A stretch of 31,556 nt of DNA from CAYVQU01 sp964453155 (lineage in GTDB: Bacteria > Chloroflexota > Anaerolineae > Anaerolineales > UBA11858). The notes under the pieces are model-generated. The model did no database searches. It was not told the origin of the DNA and saw nothing but the letters and a program-made list of their open reading frames with translations. Every line of letters starts with the position of its first letter. The first letter of the stretch is position 1. The translations under genes and the position numbers were made by a program. Of the stretch, positions 6,922-14,966 are shown piece by piece. The stretch spans positions 1 to 31,556 of the forward strand of contig CAYVQU010000048.1 of the NCBI GenBank assembly GCA_964453155.1, read 5' to 3'.

Positions 6922-8586
6922 ATGACTGCACAATATGAATTATCTGCCAAAGAGAAAAAATTTATCGGTTGGCATCTGTTCTTTGCAATTTTTGCTCTGA
7001 CTTTAGGGAGTTTGTTCGGCCCCTTACAGGCCATGGAACATGCTGGTTGGGACCTGTACCCCTATCTTAAACCCCTTTTTCAATCCTATTACCAGGGGTT
7101 GACCCTCCACGGCGTGCTCAATGCTCTGGTGTGGACGACGTTCTTCATCACCGGTTTCCTGACTCTTTCGGTTTCGATCGGTTTGAAACGCCCGATGCGC
7201 TATCCTAAGATGAATGCCGTTGGGTTCTGGGTTATGGTCGCCGGTTTGGTGATGGCCGCCGTGCCCTTACTGTTAGATGAAGCCTCCGTGCTGTATACTT
7301 TCTACCCACCGCTCCAGGCTAGTTGGGCCTTTTATCTTGGTTTGACCCTGGTCGTGGTTGGCAGTTGGGTTGAAGGTTGGGGCATGATGGCGACTTTTTA
7401 CCAATGGCGTAAAGAAAACCCTGATACCCGCAGCCCCTTTATTGCCCTCGCCTCCGTCATTACAATGGCGATGTGGCAATTGGCGACTTTGGGGGTTGCT
7501 GCTGAAATCCTGACCATGCTCCTGCCCTGGTCCCTCGGTTTGATCGAAGGCGTGGACCCGCAGTTGGCTCGGACTTATTTCTGGTTCACCGGCCATCCCC
7601 TGGTTTATTTCTGGCTGCTGCCGGCCTACGTTTCCTGGTACGGGATGCTGCCTAAACAAAATGGCGGCAAGCTCTTCAGCGACTCCCTGGCCCGGTTTTC
7701 GTTCTGGCTCTTCTTGCTCCTATCGGTGCCCCTCGGTTTCCACCACCAATATGTGGACCCTGGGGTGCCCGCAGTTTGGAAATTCATCCACGCTCTGCTG
7801 ACTTACTCAGTTTTCTTCCCCTCGATGTTGACGGCCTTCACTGTGATCGCCTCCCTCGAACGGGCCGGACGCCAAAAAGGCGGTAAAGGCCTCTTCGGCT
7901 GGCTACTGAAACTCAACTGGGGCGATGCCTCGGTGACGGGCCAGCTTTTGGCCGGAATCCTGTTCCTCTTCGGCGGCATCGGCGGGATCACGAATGCGTC
8001 TTACAATATTAACCTCGTCATTCACAACACCGCTTGGGTCCCCGGGCATCTCCACCTGACCGTTGCCTCCGCCGTGACCCTGTCGTTCATGGGAATCAGC
8101 TACTGGCTGCTGCCCTACCTGACCGGCAAAAAACTCTGGGATTTCAAAATCTTCGGCGTCAAAGCCTCGGTGTTGCAGACTTGGGTGTGGTTTGTAGGGA
8201 TGATCATCTTCTCCAATGCTATGCACGTTGTCGGTCTCTTGGGTGCCCCCCGTCGAACCCCCCTCGGCCTGGCCCCCTACATCCCCGAAGAGTGGAGCGG
8301 CCACTTGCTGCGGGTCGGTATTGGCGGCGTCATTTTGGGAATCAGCGGTTTGATCTATCTCGCCATCATGATCGGTACAGCCCTCTCCAAGCAGAAGGCC
8401 GAGACCCCGGTCGAAGTACCCGTGGCCGAATCGATCAGCGACCCGCAGGCCACCCCGCTATGGCTCGATAAATGGATGCCCTGGCTGATCGCCACCATCG
8501 TCTTGCTGTTGATCGCCTACGGTCCGCAGTTGGTCGATCAGATTGCAAATATGCAGTTGACCTCGCCCGGTTTTAAAGTTTGGTAA
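6922..8586 (+). CDS. cbaA: cytochrome c oxidase subunit I, ba3 type
   Basis: A 554-residue catalytic subunit of a B-family heme-copper oxidase that reduces O2 to water and pumps protons. Low-spin heme ligands are His63 (LTLHGVLNAL) and His378. CuB ligands are His225 (with crosslink Tyr229 in GHPLVYFW), His274 and His275; His376 (PGHLHLT) binds the oxygen-reducing heme. The A-family glutamate motif XGHPEV is replaced by GHPLVY, as in Thermus ba3. About thirteen membrane segments are present. An AAGGAGATGAT site precedes the ATG. With subunits IIa and II upstream, the oxidase is complete for this family. Confidence 0.96.
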   Translation: MTAQYELSAKEKKFIGWHLFFAIFALTLGSLFGPLQAMEHAGWDLYPYLKPLFQSYYQGLTLHGVLNALVWTTFFITGFLTLSVSIGLKRPMRYPKMNAVGFWVMVAGLVMAAVPLLLDEASVLYTFYPPLQASWAFYLGLTLVVVGSWVEGWGMMATFYQWRKENPDTRSPFIALASVITMAMWQLATLGVAAEILTMLLPWSLGLIEGVDPQLARTYFWFTGHPLVYFWLLPAYVSWYGMLPKQNGGKLFSDSLARFSFWLFLLLSVPLGFHHQYVDPGVPAVWKFIHALLTYSVFFPSMLTAFTVIASLERAGRQKGGKGLFGWLLKLNWGDASVTGQLLAGILFLFGGIGGITNASYNINLVIHNTAWVPGHLHLTVASAVTLSFMGISYWLLPYLTGKKLWDFKIFGVKASVLQTWVWFVGMIIFSNAMHVVGLLGAPRRTPLGLAPYIPEEWSGHLLRVGIGGVILGISGLIYLAIMIGTALSKQKAETPVEVPVAESISDPQATPLWLDKWMPWLIATIVLLLIAYGPQLVDQIANMQLTSPGFKVW

Positions 8587-8593
8587 CCCATCG

Positions 8594-8620
8594 GTAGGGG
8601 CGGGGTCACCCCGTCCCTAC
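8594..8620. repeat. GTAGGGGCGGGGT hairpin repeat abutting a start codon
   Basis: Two 13-base arms (8594-8606 and 8608-8620) pair with one mismatch across a one-base centre. The second arm ends two bases before the ATG of the large fusion gene, so it occupies the place of the ribosome site. A related element occurs at 20601-20629. Confidence 0.75.
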
Positions 8621-8622
8621 CC

Positions 8623-10932
8623 ATGATTATGAACACCGACCCCTTCACCGATCCCAATTACCACGACTCCGTCGATTGGAAAACCCGCCAGCGCACCCCA
8701 GTGCGGCGTGTGCTCAATTTCCTCGAACGAGTGACGCTGGCTCTCGAAGTGCCGATCGTCAAACTCGTCCGGCGGCCGGAGTTCAATCCGTTGTATCACA
8801 CGGGGACGATTACCACGTTTTTGCTCCTGGTGATCCTGGTGACGGGGGCGTATCTCACCTTTTTCTATCAATTTGGGTTTGAATCATCCTACGACGCGGT
8901 TGCCAAAATTGAGGCCAACTTCGTCGGACGGTTTATGCGCGCCGTCCATCGCTATGCCTCCGGGGCGGCAATGATCACGGCCCTGCTGCATGCTTGGCGG
9001 ACCTTTTTCCAGGATCGGTTTCGCGGTCCCCGCTGGTTGGCCTGGGTGTCGGGCATTCTCATGGCCCTGCTGGTCTGGTTCATTGGGATCACCGGTTACT
9101 GGTTGATTTGGGATGAACGCGCCCAAATTCTCAACCTGACCCTCTTTAAAATCCTAGAAAACTCCAATCTAGGTGTCGCTTTCTTGCTCCAAACTTTGGT
9201 GTCGGACGCGGCGACCACGGGGTGGGTTTTCATGGTCGTTGTGATCACGGTCCATTTAGGATTTTCAGCTGTGGTCGGATTGTTCTATTGGCTGCATCTC
9301 AAACGCCTGCGCCGCCCCAAACTCCTGCCGCCGAAATTCTGGATGTGGATTTTAGGTGGATTGCTGACCATCTTTGGTCTCCTCATCCCGGTAGGGATGC
9401 TGCCTCCCGCCAGCTTTGAGAGTCTCGCGGCTGAATTTCCGGTTGATCTCTTCTTTTTGTTCTATCTCCCCGCGGCTTTGCAAATTTCACCCTGGATATT
9501 TTGGGGTGGGGTGCTGGTTCTGACCACCGTGTTGAGTGCCATCCCTTGGTTGCTGATCCGCCAGCCGCTGCCCCCGATCCAGGTCAATGTCGATCGTTGC
9601 ACCGGCTGCACCCTGTGTGAAGTCGATTGCCCCTACCGGGCGATCACGATGGTCGATCGGGATGATGACAGTAAGTTCAAGCAAATCGCTGAAATTGATC
9701 CCAATTTATGTGTGGCCTGCGGCGTTTGCATCGGGAGTTGTGATCCCCTGGCGTTGACATTGGGCACTCAACCGGCTGAAGCCTTGTGGGAAGTTCCAAT
9801 TGTGGCCGAAAAACCGGTGATTTTCACTTGCGAACGCCACATGCAGCACAATTTGGCCCAAATGGTAAATATGCAGGCGAATGGCACGCAGGTCATCCCC
9901 GTAACGTGTGTCGGGATGTTGCACCCTAATTTGATCGGCCAAACCTGGGAAGCCGGAGCGACGGATATCCAAGTCATCGGCTGTCCCCCCGAAGATTGCG
10001 CCAATCGCGAAGGAAACCTGCATCTCCAGCAGCGGTTGCTTGGGGAGCGGAAACCCATCTTGCGCTCGAAATACAAAGTTGCACCGATCCGCATGGATTG
10101 GCAGGCTCCGACAGATTTTAAGTCGTCGGTGGCATCGAAGGCCCGGCAAGTTGAGGCAACGGCTTATGATTTTGTAGCGGATAAAACCAACTGGCAGAGT
10201 CTGATTCCCGCGACGATATTGCTGGCGGTGGTGATGGGATTACAAGTGGCGTTGACCGCGGTGTCGTATCGCCCCGCTGTGGCCGAACAGGCTGGGATCG
10301 AGATCGTCATGAACCATCGGGCAGGCTATCCCCTCGCGGGCGTTGCAACCATCCTGGAACCCAATCCTAATTCCGGTTTGACGACACGCCTCGTCCTCGC
10401 CGTCGATGACCAAATTTTGGTGGATGAAACCTATTCGCCGCGCGGGGCTGAATCCCGCGCCCAAGTGTTTGAATGGCTCGAAATCTCGCCCGGAAGTCAC
10501 GCCATCCAATTAAAATTATATGATCGGGCCGCTGACACTACCGAGCAGATCATGTTTGATGAGATCGTGGATTTGGCAGCCGGTCAAGTTCTGCGTTTGA
10601 ATTTCGCGGATGGCAGCGTGGGCAGCGATCCGGCCGAGGGCGAGAAGCTGTATTTCGAGACCTCGCTGGGGACCAATGCTAGTTGCCGGATTTGTCACTC
10701 GCTGACACCCGGTGATGACGGGGTGGGGCCTAGCTTTGGTGGTATTGCGACCCGCGCCGCAGAACGCGTGTCGGGAATGAGTGCCGAAGAATACTTGCGC
10801 CAGTCGATTTTAGAGCCGGATGTTTATGTGGTCGATGGTTACCCCGCGGGTTTGATGGTGCCGAATTTGGATGAGACCCTGACCCAAACTCAGATTGATG
10901 ATTTGATTGCCTTTTTGATGACGCTCAAGTGA
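8623..10932 (+). CDS. fusion: diheme cytochrome b + 2x[4Fe-4S] + MvhD-like iron-sulfur domain + cytochrome c
   Basis: A 769-residue membrane redox protein. Residues about 60-310 form a cytochrome b with two bis-His hemes: His109/His123 and His211/His225. Residues 320-380 hold two [4Fe-4S] clusters (Cys326, 329, 332, 336 and Cys363, 366, 369, 373). Residues about 398-475 resemble the MvhD/HdrA C-terminal iron-sulfur domain, with Cys403, Cys429, Cys454 and Cys459 (GCPPEDCANREGN). A membrane helix at about 527-548 carries the chain across, followed by a beta-rich segment and a monoheme cytochrome c (residues 668-769: CRICH at 688-692, Met745 as likely sixth ligand). Thus it can connect cytosolic iron-sulfur centres, quinone-level hemes and an outer cytochrome c in one chain. 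The start at 8623 has no visible ribosome site. Its partners and direction of flow are unknown. Confidence 0.85.
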   Translation: MIMNTDPFTDPNYHDSVDWKTRQRTPVRRVLNFLERVTLALEVPIVKLVRRPEFNPLYHTGTITTFLLLVILVTGAYLTFFYQFGFESSYDAVAKIEANFVGRFMRAVHRYASGAAMITALLHAWRTFFQDRFRGPRWLAWVSGILMALLVWFIGITGYWLIWDERAQILNLTLFKILENSNLGVAFLLQTLVSDAATTGWVFMVVVITVHLGFSAVVGLFYWLHLKRLRRPKLLPPKFWMWILGGLLTIFGLLIPVGMLPPASFESLAAEFPVDLFFLFYLPAALQISPWIFWGGVLVLTTVLSAIPWLLIRQPLPPIQVNVDRCTGCTLCEVDCPYRAITMVDRDDDSKFKQIAEIDPNLCVACGVCIGSCDPLALTLGTQPAEALWEVPIVAEKPVIFTCERHMQHNLAQMVNMQANGTQVIPVTCVGMLHPNLIGQTWEAGATDIQVIGCPPEDCANREGNLHLQQRLLGERKPILRSKYKVAPIRMDWQAPTDFKSSVASKARQVEATAYDFVADKTNWQSLIPATILLAVVMGLQVALTAVSYRPAVAEQAGIEIVMNHRAGYPLAGVATILEPNPNSGLTTRLVLAVDDQILVDETYSPRGAESRAQVFEWLEISPGSHAIQLKLYDRAADTTEQIMFDEIVDLAAGQVLRLNFADGSVGSDPAEGEKLYFETSLGTNASCRICHSLTPGDDGVGPSFGGIATRAAERVSGMSAEEYLRQSILEPDVYVVDGYPAGLMVPNLDETLTQTQIDDLIAFLMTLK

Positions 10933-10934
10933 GA

Positions 10935-10988
10935 TCACAGCAGGGATAAATTTCAGAGTAATTTGGTATAGATTTATCCTTGCTGTGA
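10935..10988 (+). terminator. hairpin terminator after the fusion gene
   Basis: A 17-bp stem (10935-10951 with 10972-10988) with a single G-T pair starts three bases after the stop. It separates the oxidase and fusion transcript from the small cytochrome c gene. No long T tract follows. Confidence 0.6.
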
Positions 10989-11045
10989 CCCTACTTGGTA
11001 CGATACAATTAGGGCATGATCCCATAATCCAATAAGGAGAAAGTT

Positions 11046-11411
11046 ATGCGAAAGACTTTGTATGTTGTTGCTCTACTGCTGTTGGCATCTTTGATGTTGG
11101 CCGCGTGTGGCGGTGGCGGGGAATCGGGTGGCGGTGCCGCAGATGCTGGTAAAGCCCTCTTTGCTGAAACAGTGATCGGCACTCAAGCCGGATGCATCAC
11201 CTGCCACTCCCTCGACGGCAGTGTGGTCGTGGGCCCCTCGATGCAGGGTATTGGCTCCCGAGATGAAGCTTACATCCGTGAATCCATCCTGGACCCCAAT
11301 GCAGATTTGGTTGAAGGCTACCCGGCCGACACCATGCCCAACGTGTGGGGCACCGAGTTGAGCGGCGAGCAGGTTGACCAACTTGTTGCTTACTTGCTGT
11401 CACTGAAATAG
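11046..11411 (+). CDS. monoheme cytochrome c lipoprotein
   Basis: A 121-residue class I cytochrome c anchored by lipid. The signal peptide ends in LAAC with Cys21 lipidated, followed by a Gly-rich linker. The heme site is CITCH (50-54) and Met97 in TMPNVWG is the likely sixth ligand. The heme domain closely follows the last domain of the upstream 769-residue fusion: both share a GTxAxCxxCHSL site, VGPSxxGI, YxRxSIL-P and a GYPA-then-Met-PN order, so the two are paralogues. AAGGAGA at 11034-11040 precedes the ATG. Flanking hairpins make it a separate transcript. It is a good candidate electron donor to CuA of the ba3 oxidase. Confidence 0.92.
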   Translation: MRKTLYVVALLLLASLMLAACGGGGESGGGAADAGKALFAETVIGTQAGCITCHSLDGSVVVGPSMQGIGSRDEAYIRESILDPNADLVEGYPADTMPNVWGTELSGEQVDQLVAYLLSLK

Positions 11412-11423
11412 TTCGTGAAACGT

Positions 11424-11463
11424 GATGCGTGAAGCGTGAAATTGAACTCACGCTTCACGCATC
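11424..11463. terminator. bidirectional hairpin terminator
   Basis: A perfect 16-bp stem (11424-11439 with 11448-11463) with an 8-base loop lies between two convergent genes and can end both transcripts. Confidence 0.75.
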
Positions 11464-11472
11464 ATTATCGTT

Positions 11473-11898
11473 TTACTCATTGGGGTACGCCACTTCTTCC
11501 CCAAAACCAGCTTGCCCATCTACTGTTCGGGTTCCGTAGAGGGCACCTTTTTCGGTGATGGTGTAAGTGACCGTCCCAAAATAGGGTTCAGTCGAAGTAT
11601 CGAGACTTTCCCACTGAACCTGGAGTTGATTTCCATCTAAGACTCCGAAACCCGTTTGTACACTTTCAATCACAATCCACTGCAATTCGTATTCGCCAGG
11701 GTTCGCTCCGGCCACGATGGTGAGATGACCGCCGTAATCACTGCCTAAATGATCGGTCCCACTGACAACGTAGGTTCCCACTAAATCAGGGATCGCCCCG
11801 GGAGCGGCATCTGGCCCCAAATCGATTTCATCATCACCACAACCTGCGAGCACCATTGTTACCATCAATATCAGCAGGATTAAAGTAATTCGTTTCAT
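11473..11898 (-). CDS. hypothetical lipoprotein
   Basis: A 141-residue lipoprotein of unknown role. The signal peptide ends in LAGC (Cys20), then comes an acidic linker (DDEIDLGPD) and a single beta-rich domain beginning LVGTYVVSGTDHLG and ending in GTRTVDGQAGFGEEVAYP. The alternating hydrophobic pattern (LTIVAGANPGEYELQWIV) suggests a lipocalin-like or similar small beta barrel. A GGAGA site lies six bases before the ATG on the minus strand. It is transcribed against the respiratory genes and shares no obvious function with them. I do not recognise a family securely. Confidence 0.75.
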   Translation of the reverse strand: MKRITLILLILMVTMVLAGCGDDEIDLGPDAAPGAIPDLVGTYVVSGTDHLGSDYGGHLTIVAGANPGEYELQWIVIESVQTGFGVLDGNQLQVQWESLDTSTEPYFGTVTYTITEKGALYGTRTVDGQAGFGEEVAYPNE

Positions 11899-11936
11899 TG
11901 TTGTCTCCAGTAGTATTACAATTAGATATAAAATTT

Positions 11937-11995
11937 AACCGCGAATAACGCGAATTTTCGCTAAATGTTCGTGAAAATTAGCGAGATTGGCGGTT
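11937..11995. repeat. palindromic repeat (AACCGCGAATAACGCGAAT-type)
   Basis: An imperfect palindrome with AACCGC/GCGGTT outer arms (11937-11942 with 11990-11995) and an inner TCGCTAA/TTAGCGA pairing (11958-11964 with 11978-11984). It lies in the divergent gap between the lipoprotein and the flavoprotein operon. Confidence 0.5.
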
Positions 11996-12079
11996 TTACA
12001 CCTAGTTTTTGTATTTTAGCATCAGAACAGTAACATTTTATTGGTATTTCAAAATTCAAAGTTGTACCAGGAGAAATCT

Positions 12080-14131
12080 ATGTCTGAGAAGAAGTACAAC
12101 ATCAAGATCGCCGACACCCAATATTGGCGGGATATGGTTAAGTGTCAGGCCGCCTGCCCAGTTTTTACCGACTCCCGCGCTTATGTGCTCGCGATGGCTC
12201 GTGGTGAGATCGAATTGGGATATGAGATTTCGCACGATCCCAACCCGCTCTCGACCGCCTGTGGCCGAATTTGTGGCGCGCCCTGTGAAACGGCTTGTCG
12301 CCGCGGATTTATTGAAAAGGACGATGAACCAGTTGCCATTCGCCCGATTAAGCGGGTGCTGACTGAACGGTTTGGACCCGAAGCCGCCACCCGCCTGCCC
12401 GGACGGGTTGAATCCGCGGATGTGATCTCCCTCGACACCATCGATGAGATGCCCGCGGACGTATTCTCTCGCAAAGCCCGGTTGACCCCCGACAATGGTG
12501 CCATCCCTGGAACCGGCCCAGAGCAGATGTATTCGCCGCCGCGCTGGTCGCGGCAAGAATTAGAACGTGTTGGTGCTTTGCCCAATCGTAAAAAAGGGAA
12601 AGTGGCCGTCATCGGTGCCGGGCCTGCCGGTCTGGCTGTAACCCATGATATGTCCATGTTGGGTCATGAAGTGACCGTTTTCGAAGCCGGTCCTAAAACC
12701 GGAGGCATGATGCGCTACGGGGTTCCCATTTACCGCATCGATCAGGAAGTCATGGACGCTGAAAATGACTCCATCCTGAGTATGCCGGGCGTGGAAGTCA
12801 AATTCAACACCCCAATCGGCGCGGATATCACGCTCGATGATTTGCGCCGCGATTACGATGCCGTTTTCTTGGGTATTGGTCTTCAAAAAGGGCGGATGCT
12901 CAATATGGAAGGATCCGACCTCGATGGAGTCGTGGTTGCCGTAGACCTGCTATTGAATTACAACATGGGCTACAAAGTGCCTCTCGGCCAAAAAGTTTTG
13001 GTCGTTGGTGGTGGTGACGTGGCGATGGATGCCGCCCGGACGGCGCTGCGCCTGGGTCAACAGACCGATGATGATGCGCTGAAAGATGCAGCCGCCGACG
13101 AAGCTGAAACCGTTCGCACCGCCTTTGATGTCGCCCGCACCGCCCTGCGTTTGGGGGCCTTTGATGTCAAGATGATAGCCCTCGAGAATATGGCCGAACT
13201 CCCTGCTTCCGATTTTGAAATTGAAGAGGCCCTCGAAGAGGGGATTCAACTTTTCAACCGCAAAGGCCCGAACAAGATTGTTGGCAAGGATGGCAAAGTC
13301 ACCGGCCTGGAAGTGATCGATGTCGAATCGGTGTTCAACGCAGAAGGCCGTTTCGCGCCGAAATTCAAAGCCGGAACCGAAGAAGTTTGGGAATGTGACA
13401 CCCTGATCCTGGCGATCGGCCAGATGGCCGATTTGGGTGCCCTTGGTGGCGCCGATGATGTCGAGATTTCGCCCCGCGGCCTCGTCACGGTCAACCCGGA
13501 TAACGGCCAGACCACGGCCCCCGACATTTTCGCCGGTGGGGATGTGGCCTACGGCCCCCGCCTGATCATCGACGCGGTCAAACACGGTCATGTGGCCTCC
13601 TTAGGGATGGACGAATTTATCCAGGGCAAAGAATTCAAAGTCGAAGTAGAGACCGAATGGCAGGTGCTGCCCAATCATGTCATGTTTGAAAATTGGGCTA
13701 AGTTGGAACGCCGCAAAGTCCCCAACCTGCCCGTTGATCGCCGCACCGGCATCACCGTGGTCGATGTGGGCTATTCCGAGTCTGAAGGGGCCGAACAAGG
13801 CAGTCGCTGCCTCGAGTGCAGTGTCAACACCATTTTTGATGGCACGCTTTGTATCTTGTGCAACGCCTGCGTCGATATCTGCCCCTGGGATTGTCTCAAG
13901 ATCGTCGGCCTGAAAAATATCGAGGGCGACGAGACCTATGCCAAAATCGTCGAAACCCAACTGGGTGCCCCGCTCGAAACCTTCCTGGCCGAAGAAACGC
14001 CCACTGTTGCGGCCATGCTCAAGGATGACGAAGCCTGCACCCGCTGTGCTCTGTGCGCCGACCGCTGCCCGACCGATGCTATTACGATGGAATCGTTCCG
14101 CTTCAAAGAAGTGCTCTCTTACGAAGAATAG
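12080..14131 (+). CDS. GltD/NfnB-like FAD-NAD(P) oxidoreductase with N- and C-terminal iron-sulfur clusters
   Basis: A 683-residue soluble flavoprotein. The N-terminus carries the Cys pattern of glutamate synthase small subunit and DPD (Cys22, 26, 61, 65, 69, 73). The first dinucleotide site for FAD is VAVIGAGPAGLAV (176-188); the NAD(P) site is VLVVGGGDVAMDAA (306-319), and the second FAD motif is DIFAGGDVAYGPR (482-494). The C-terminus has two [4Fe-4S] ferredoxin sites (Cys591, 594, 597, 601 and Cys653, 656, 659, 663). An insert with a second AR(T)ALRLG copy interrupts the NAD(P) domain. The ATG at 12080 has AGGAGA seven bases away; the upstream in-frame ATG at 12041 lacks one. It opens the cytochrome b6/Rieske operon, which suggests electron exchange between NAD(P)H or ferredoxin and the membrane complex, not glutamate synthesis. 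Confidence 0.87.
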   Translation: MSEKKYNIKIADTQYWRDMVKCQAACPVFTDSRAYVLAMARGEIELGYEISHDPNPLSTACGRICGAPCETACRRGFIEKDDEPVAIRPIKRVLTERFGPEAATRLPGRVESADVISLDTIDEMPADVFSRKARLTPDNGAIPGTGPEQMYSPPRWSRQELERVGALPNRKKGKVAVIGAGPAGLAVTHDMSMLGHEVTVFEAGPKTGGMMRYGVPIYRIDQEVMDAENDSILSMPGVEVKFNTPIGADITLDDLRRDYDAVFLGIGLQKGRMLNMEGSDLDGVVVAVDLLLNYNMGYKVPLGQKVLVVGGGDVAMDAARTALRLGQQTDDDALKDAAADEAETVRTAFDVARTALRLGAFDVKMIALENMAELPASDFEIEEALEEGIQLFNRKGPNKIVGKDGKVTGLEVIDVESVFNAEGRFAPKFKAGTEEVWECDTLILAIGQMADLGALGGADDVEISPRGLVTVNPDNGQTTAPDIFAGGDVAYGPRLIIDAVKHGHVASLGMDEFIQGKEFKVEVETEWQVLPNHVMFENWAKLERRKVPNLPVDRRTGITVVDVGYSESEGAEQGSRCLECSVNTIFDGTLCILCNACVDICPWDCLKIVGLKNIEGDETYAKIVETQLGAPLETFLAEETPTVAAMLKDDEACTRCALCADRCPTDAITMESFRFKEVLSYEE

Positions 14132-14174
14132 TAAACCGTTAGCGGTAATCGATGATAGTTAACCAGTTATCTGG

Positions 14175-14205
14175 CTGATCACTGTCCACTGATTACTGAT
14201 CACTG
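14175..14205. repeat. short direct repeats CTGATCACTG
   Basis: Two copies of CTGATCACTG (14175-14184, 14196-14205) lie between the flavoprotein and cytochrome b6 genes, just before the GGAGGAG ribosome site of the latter. They may be a remnant of a dispersed intergenic repeat. No gene fits here. Confidence 0.4.
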
Positions 14206-14221
14206 AAACGGAGGAGTTTTT

Positions 14222-14965
14222 ATGCAAAAAATCAAGGAATTTATCGTCAACTCTCGGGTCTGGCGCTCGTTTTTCCGCCACGGGTGGCCCGATAACCCTC
14301 TCGACCGGTCGCTCGTGATGACCACGAATGTGTTCTTTCACCTGCATTCCAACCGAGTTAGCAAGAAAAGCCTGAACTGGAAATACTCTCTCGGGTTGGG
14401 ACTGATCACAGCCATCGTTTTTGGCATGTTGAGCCTTACCGGCCTGCTGTTGATGTTCTACTACGTCCCCTCGGTAGAACGGGCTTATGGTTACATCACG
14501 CTCTTGCAAACCCAAGTGGCTTTCGGTCAATTGCTCCGCAATATGCACCGCTGGAGTGCCCACCTGATGGTTATCGCCGCCGTGCTCCACATGGCCCGGG
14601 TCTTCTATACCGGAGCCTATAAACCCCCCCGTGAGTTCAACTGGGTGGTCGGAGTCGTGCTCCTGCTCCTGACCCTGGGTGCCAGCTTTACCGGCTATCT
14701 GCTCCCCTGGGATCAATTGGCCTATTGGGCGATCACCGTCGGTACCAGCGTGGCCTCGTATGCCCCCGGGATGGGAGATATCATGAAAACGATCCTCCTC
14801 GGCGGTCCCGAAGTTGGTCAGGAGGCCCTGACTCGCTTCTATGGCCTGCACGTTATGCTGATCCCTGGTGCCATTCTCCTGTTGACTTCGCTACACTTGT
14901 GGCGGGTCCGCAAAGATGGTGGTTTGGCTGCTCAAGAAGTTCCTGATGAGATTGAGGAGGCCTGA
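14222..14965 (+). CDS. petB: cytochrome b6-type subunit of a Rieske/cytochrome b complex
   Basis: A 247-residue four-helix cytochrome b N-terminal subunit. The two b hemes are bound by His109/His210 and His123/His225. The spacing of 15 residues between the helix D histidines matches b6-type proteins, unlike the 14 in the fusion protein upstream. FTGYLLPWDQLAYWAITVGTS (in parts) is the family signature. An amphipathic N-terminal 40 residues precede the first helix, and there is no Cys near it for an extra covalent heme. It oxidises quinol with the Rieske protein encoded two genes on. GGAGGAG precedes the ATG. Confidence 0.93.
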   Translation: MQKIKEFIVNSRVWRSFFRHGWPDNPLDRSLVMTTNVFFHLHSNRVSKKSLNWKYSLGLGLITAIVFGMLSLTGLLLMFYYVPSVERAYGYITLLQTQVAFGQLLRNMHRWSAHLMVIAAVLHMARVFYTGAYKPPREFNWVVGVVLLLLTLGASFTGYLLPWDQLAYWAITVGTSVASYAPGMGDIMKTILLGGPEVGQEALTRFYGLHVMLIPGAILLLTSLHLWRVRKDGGLAAQEVPDEIEEA

Positions 14966-14966
14966 G

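Noticed and set aside
12950..13591. Long minus-strand frame inside the flavoprotein gene
   Set aside because: It lies wholly within a gene with clear cofactor motifs and has no motif of its own; a codon-bias shadow.
12080..14131. Reading the flavoprotein as the glutamate synthase small subunit
   Set aside because: No GltB is present, it has two extra C-terminal ferredoxin clusters, and it leads a cytochrome operon.
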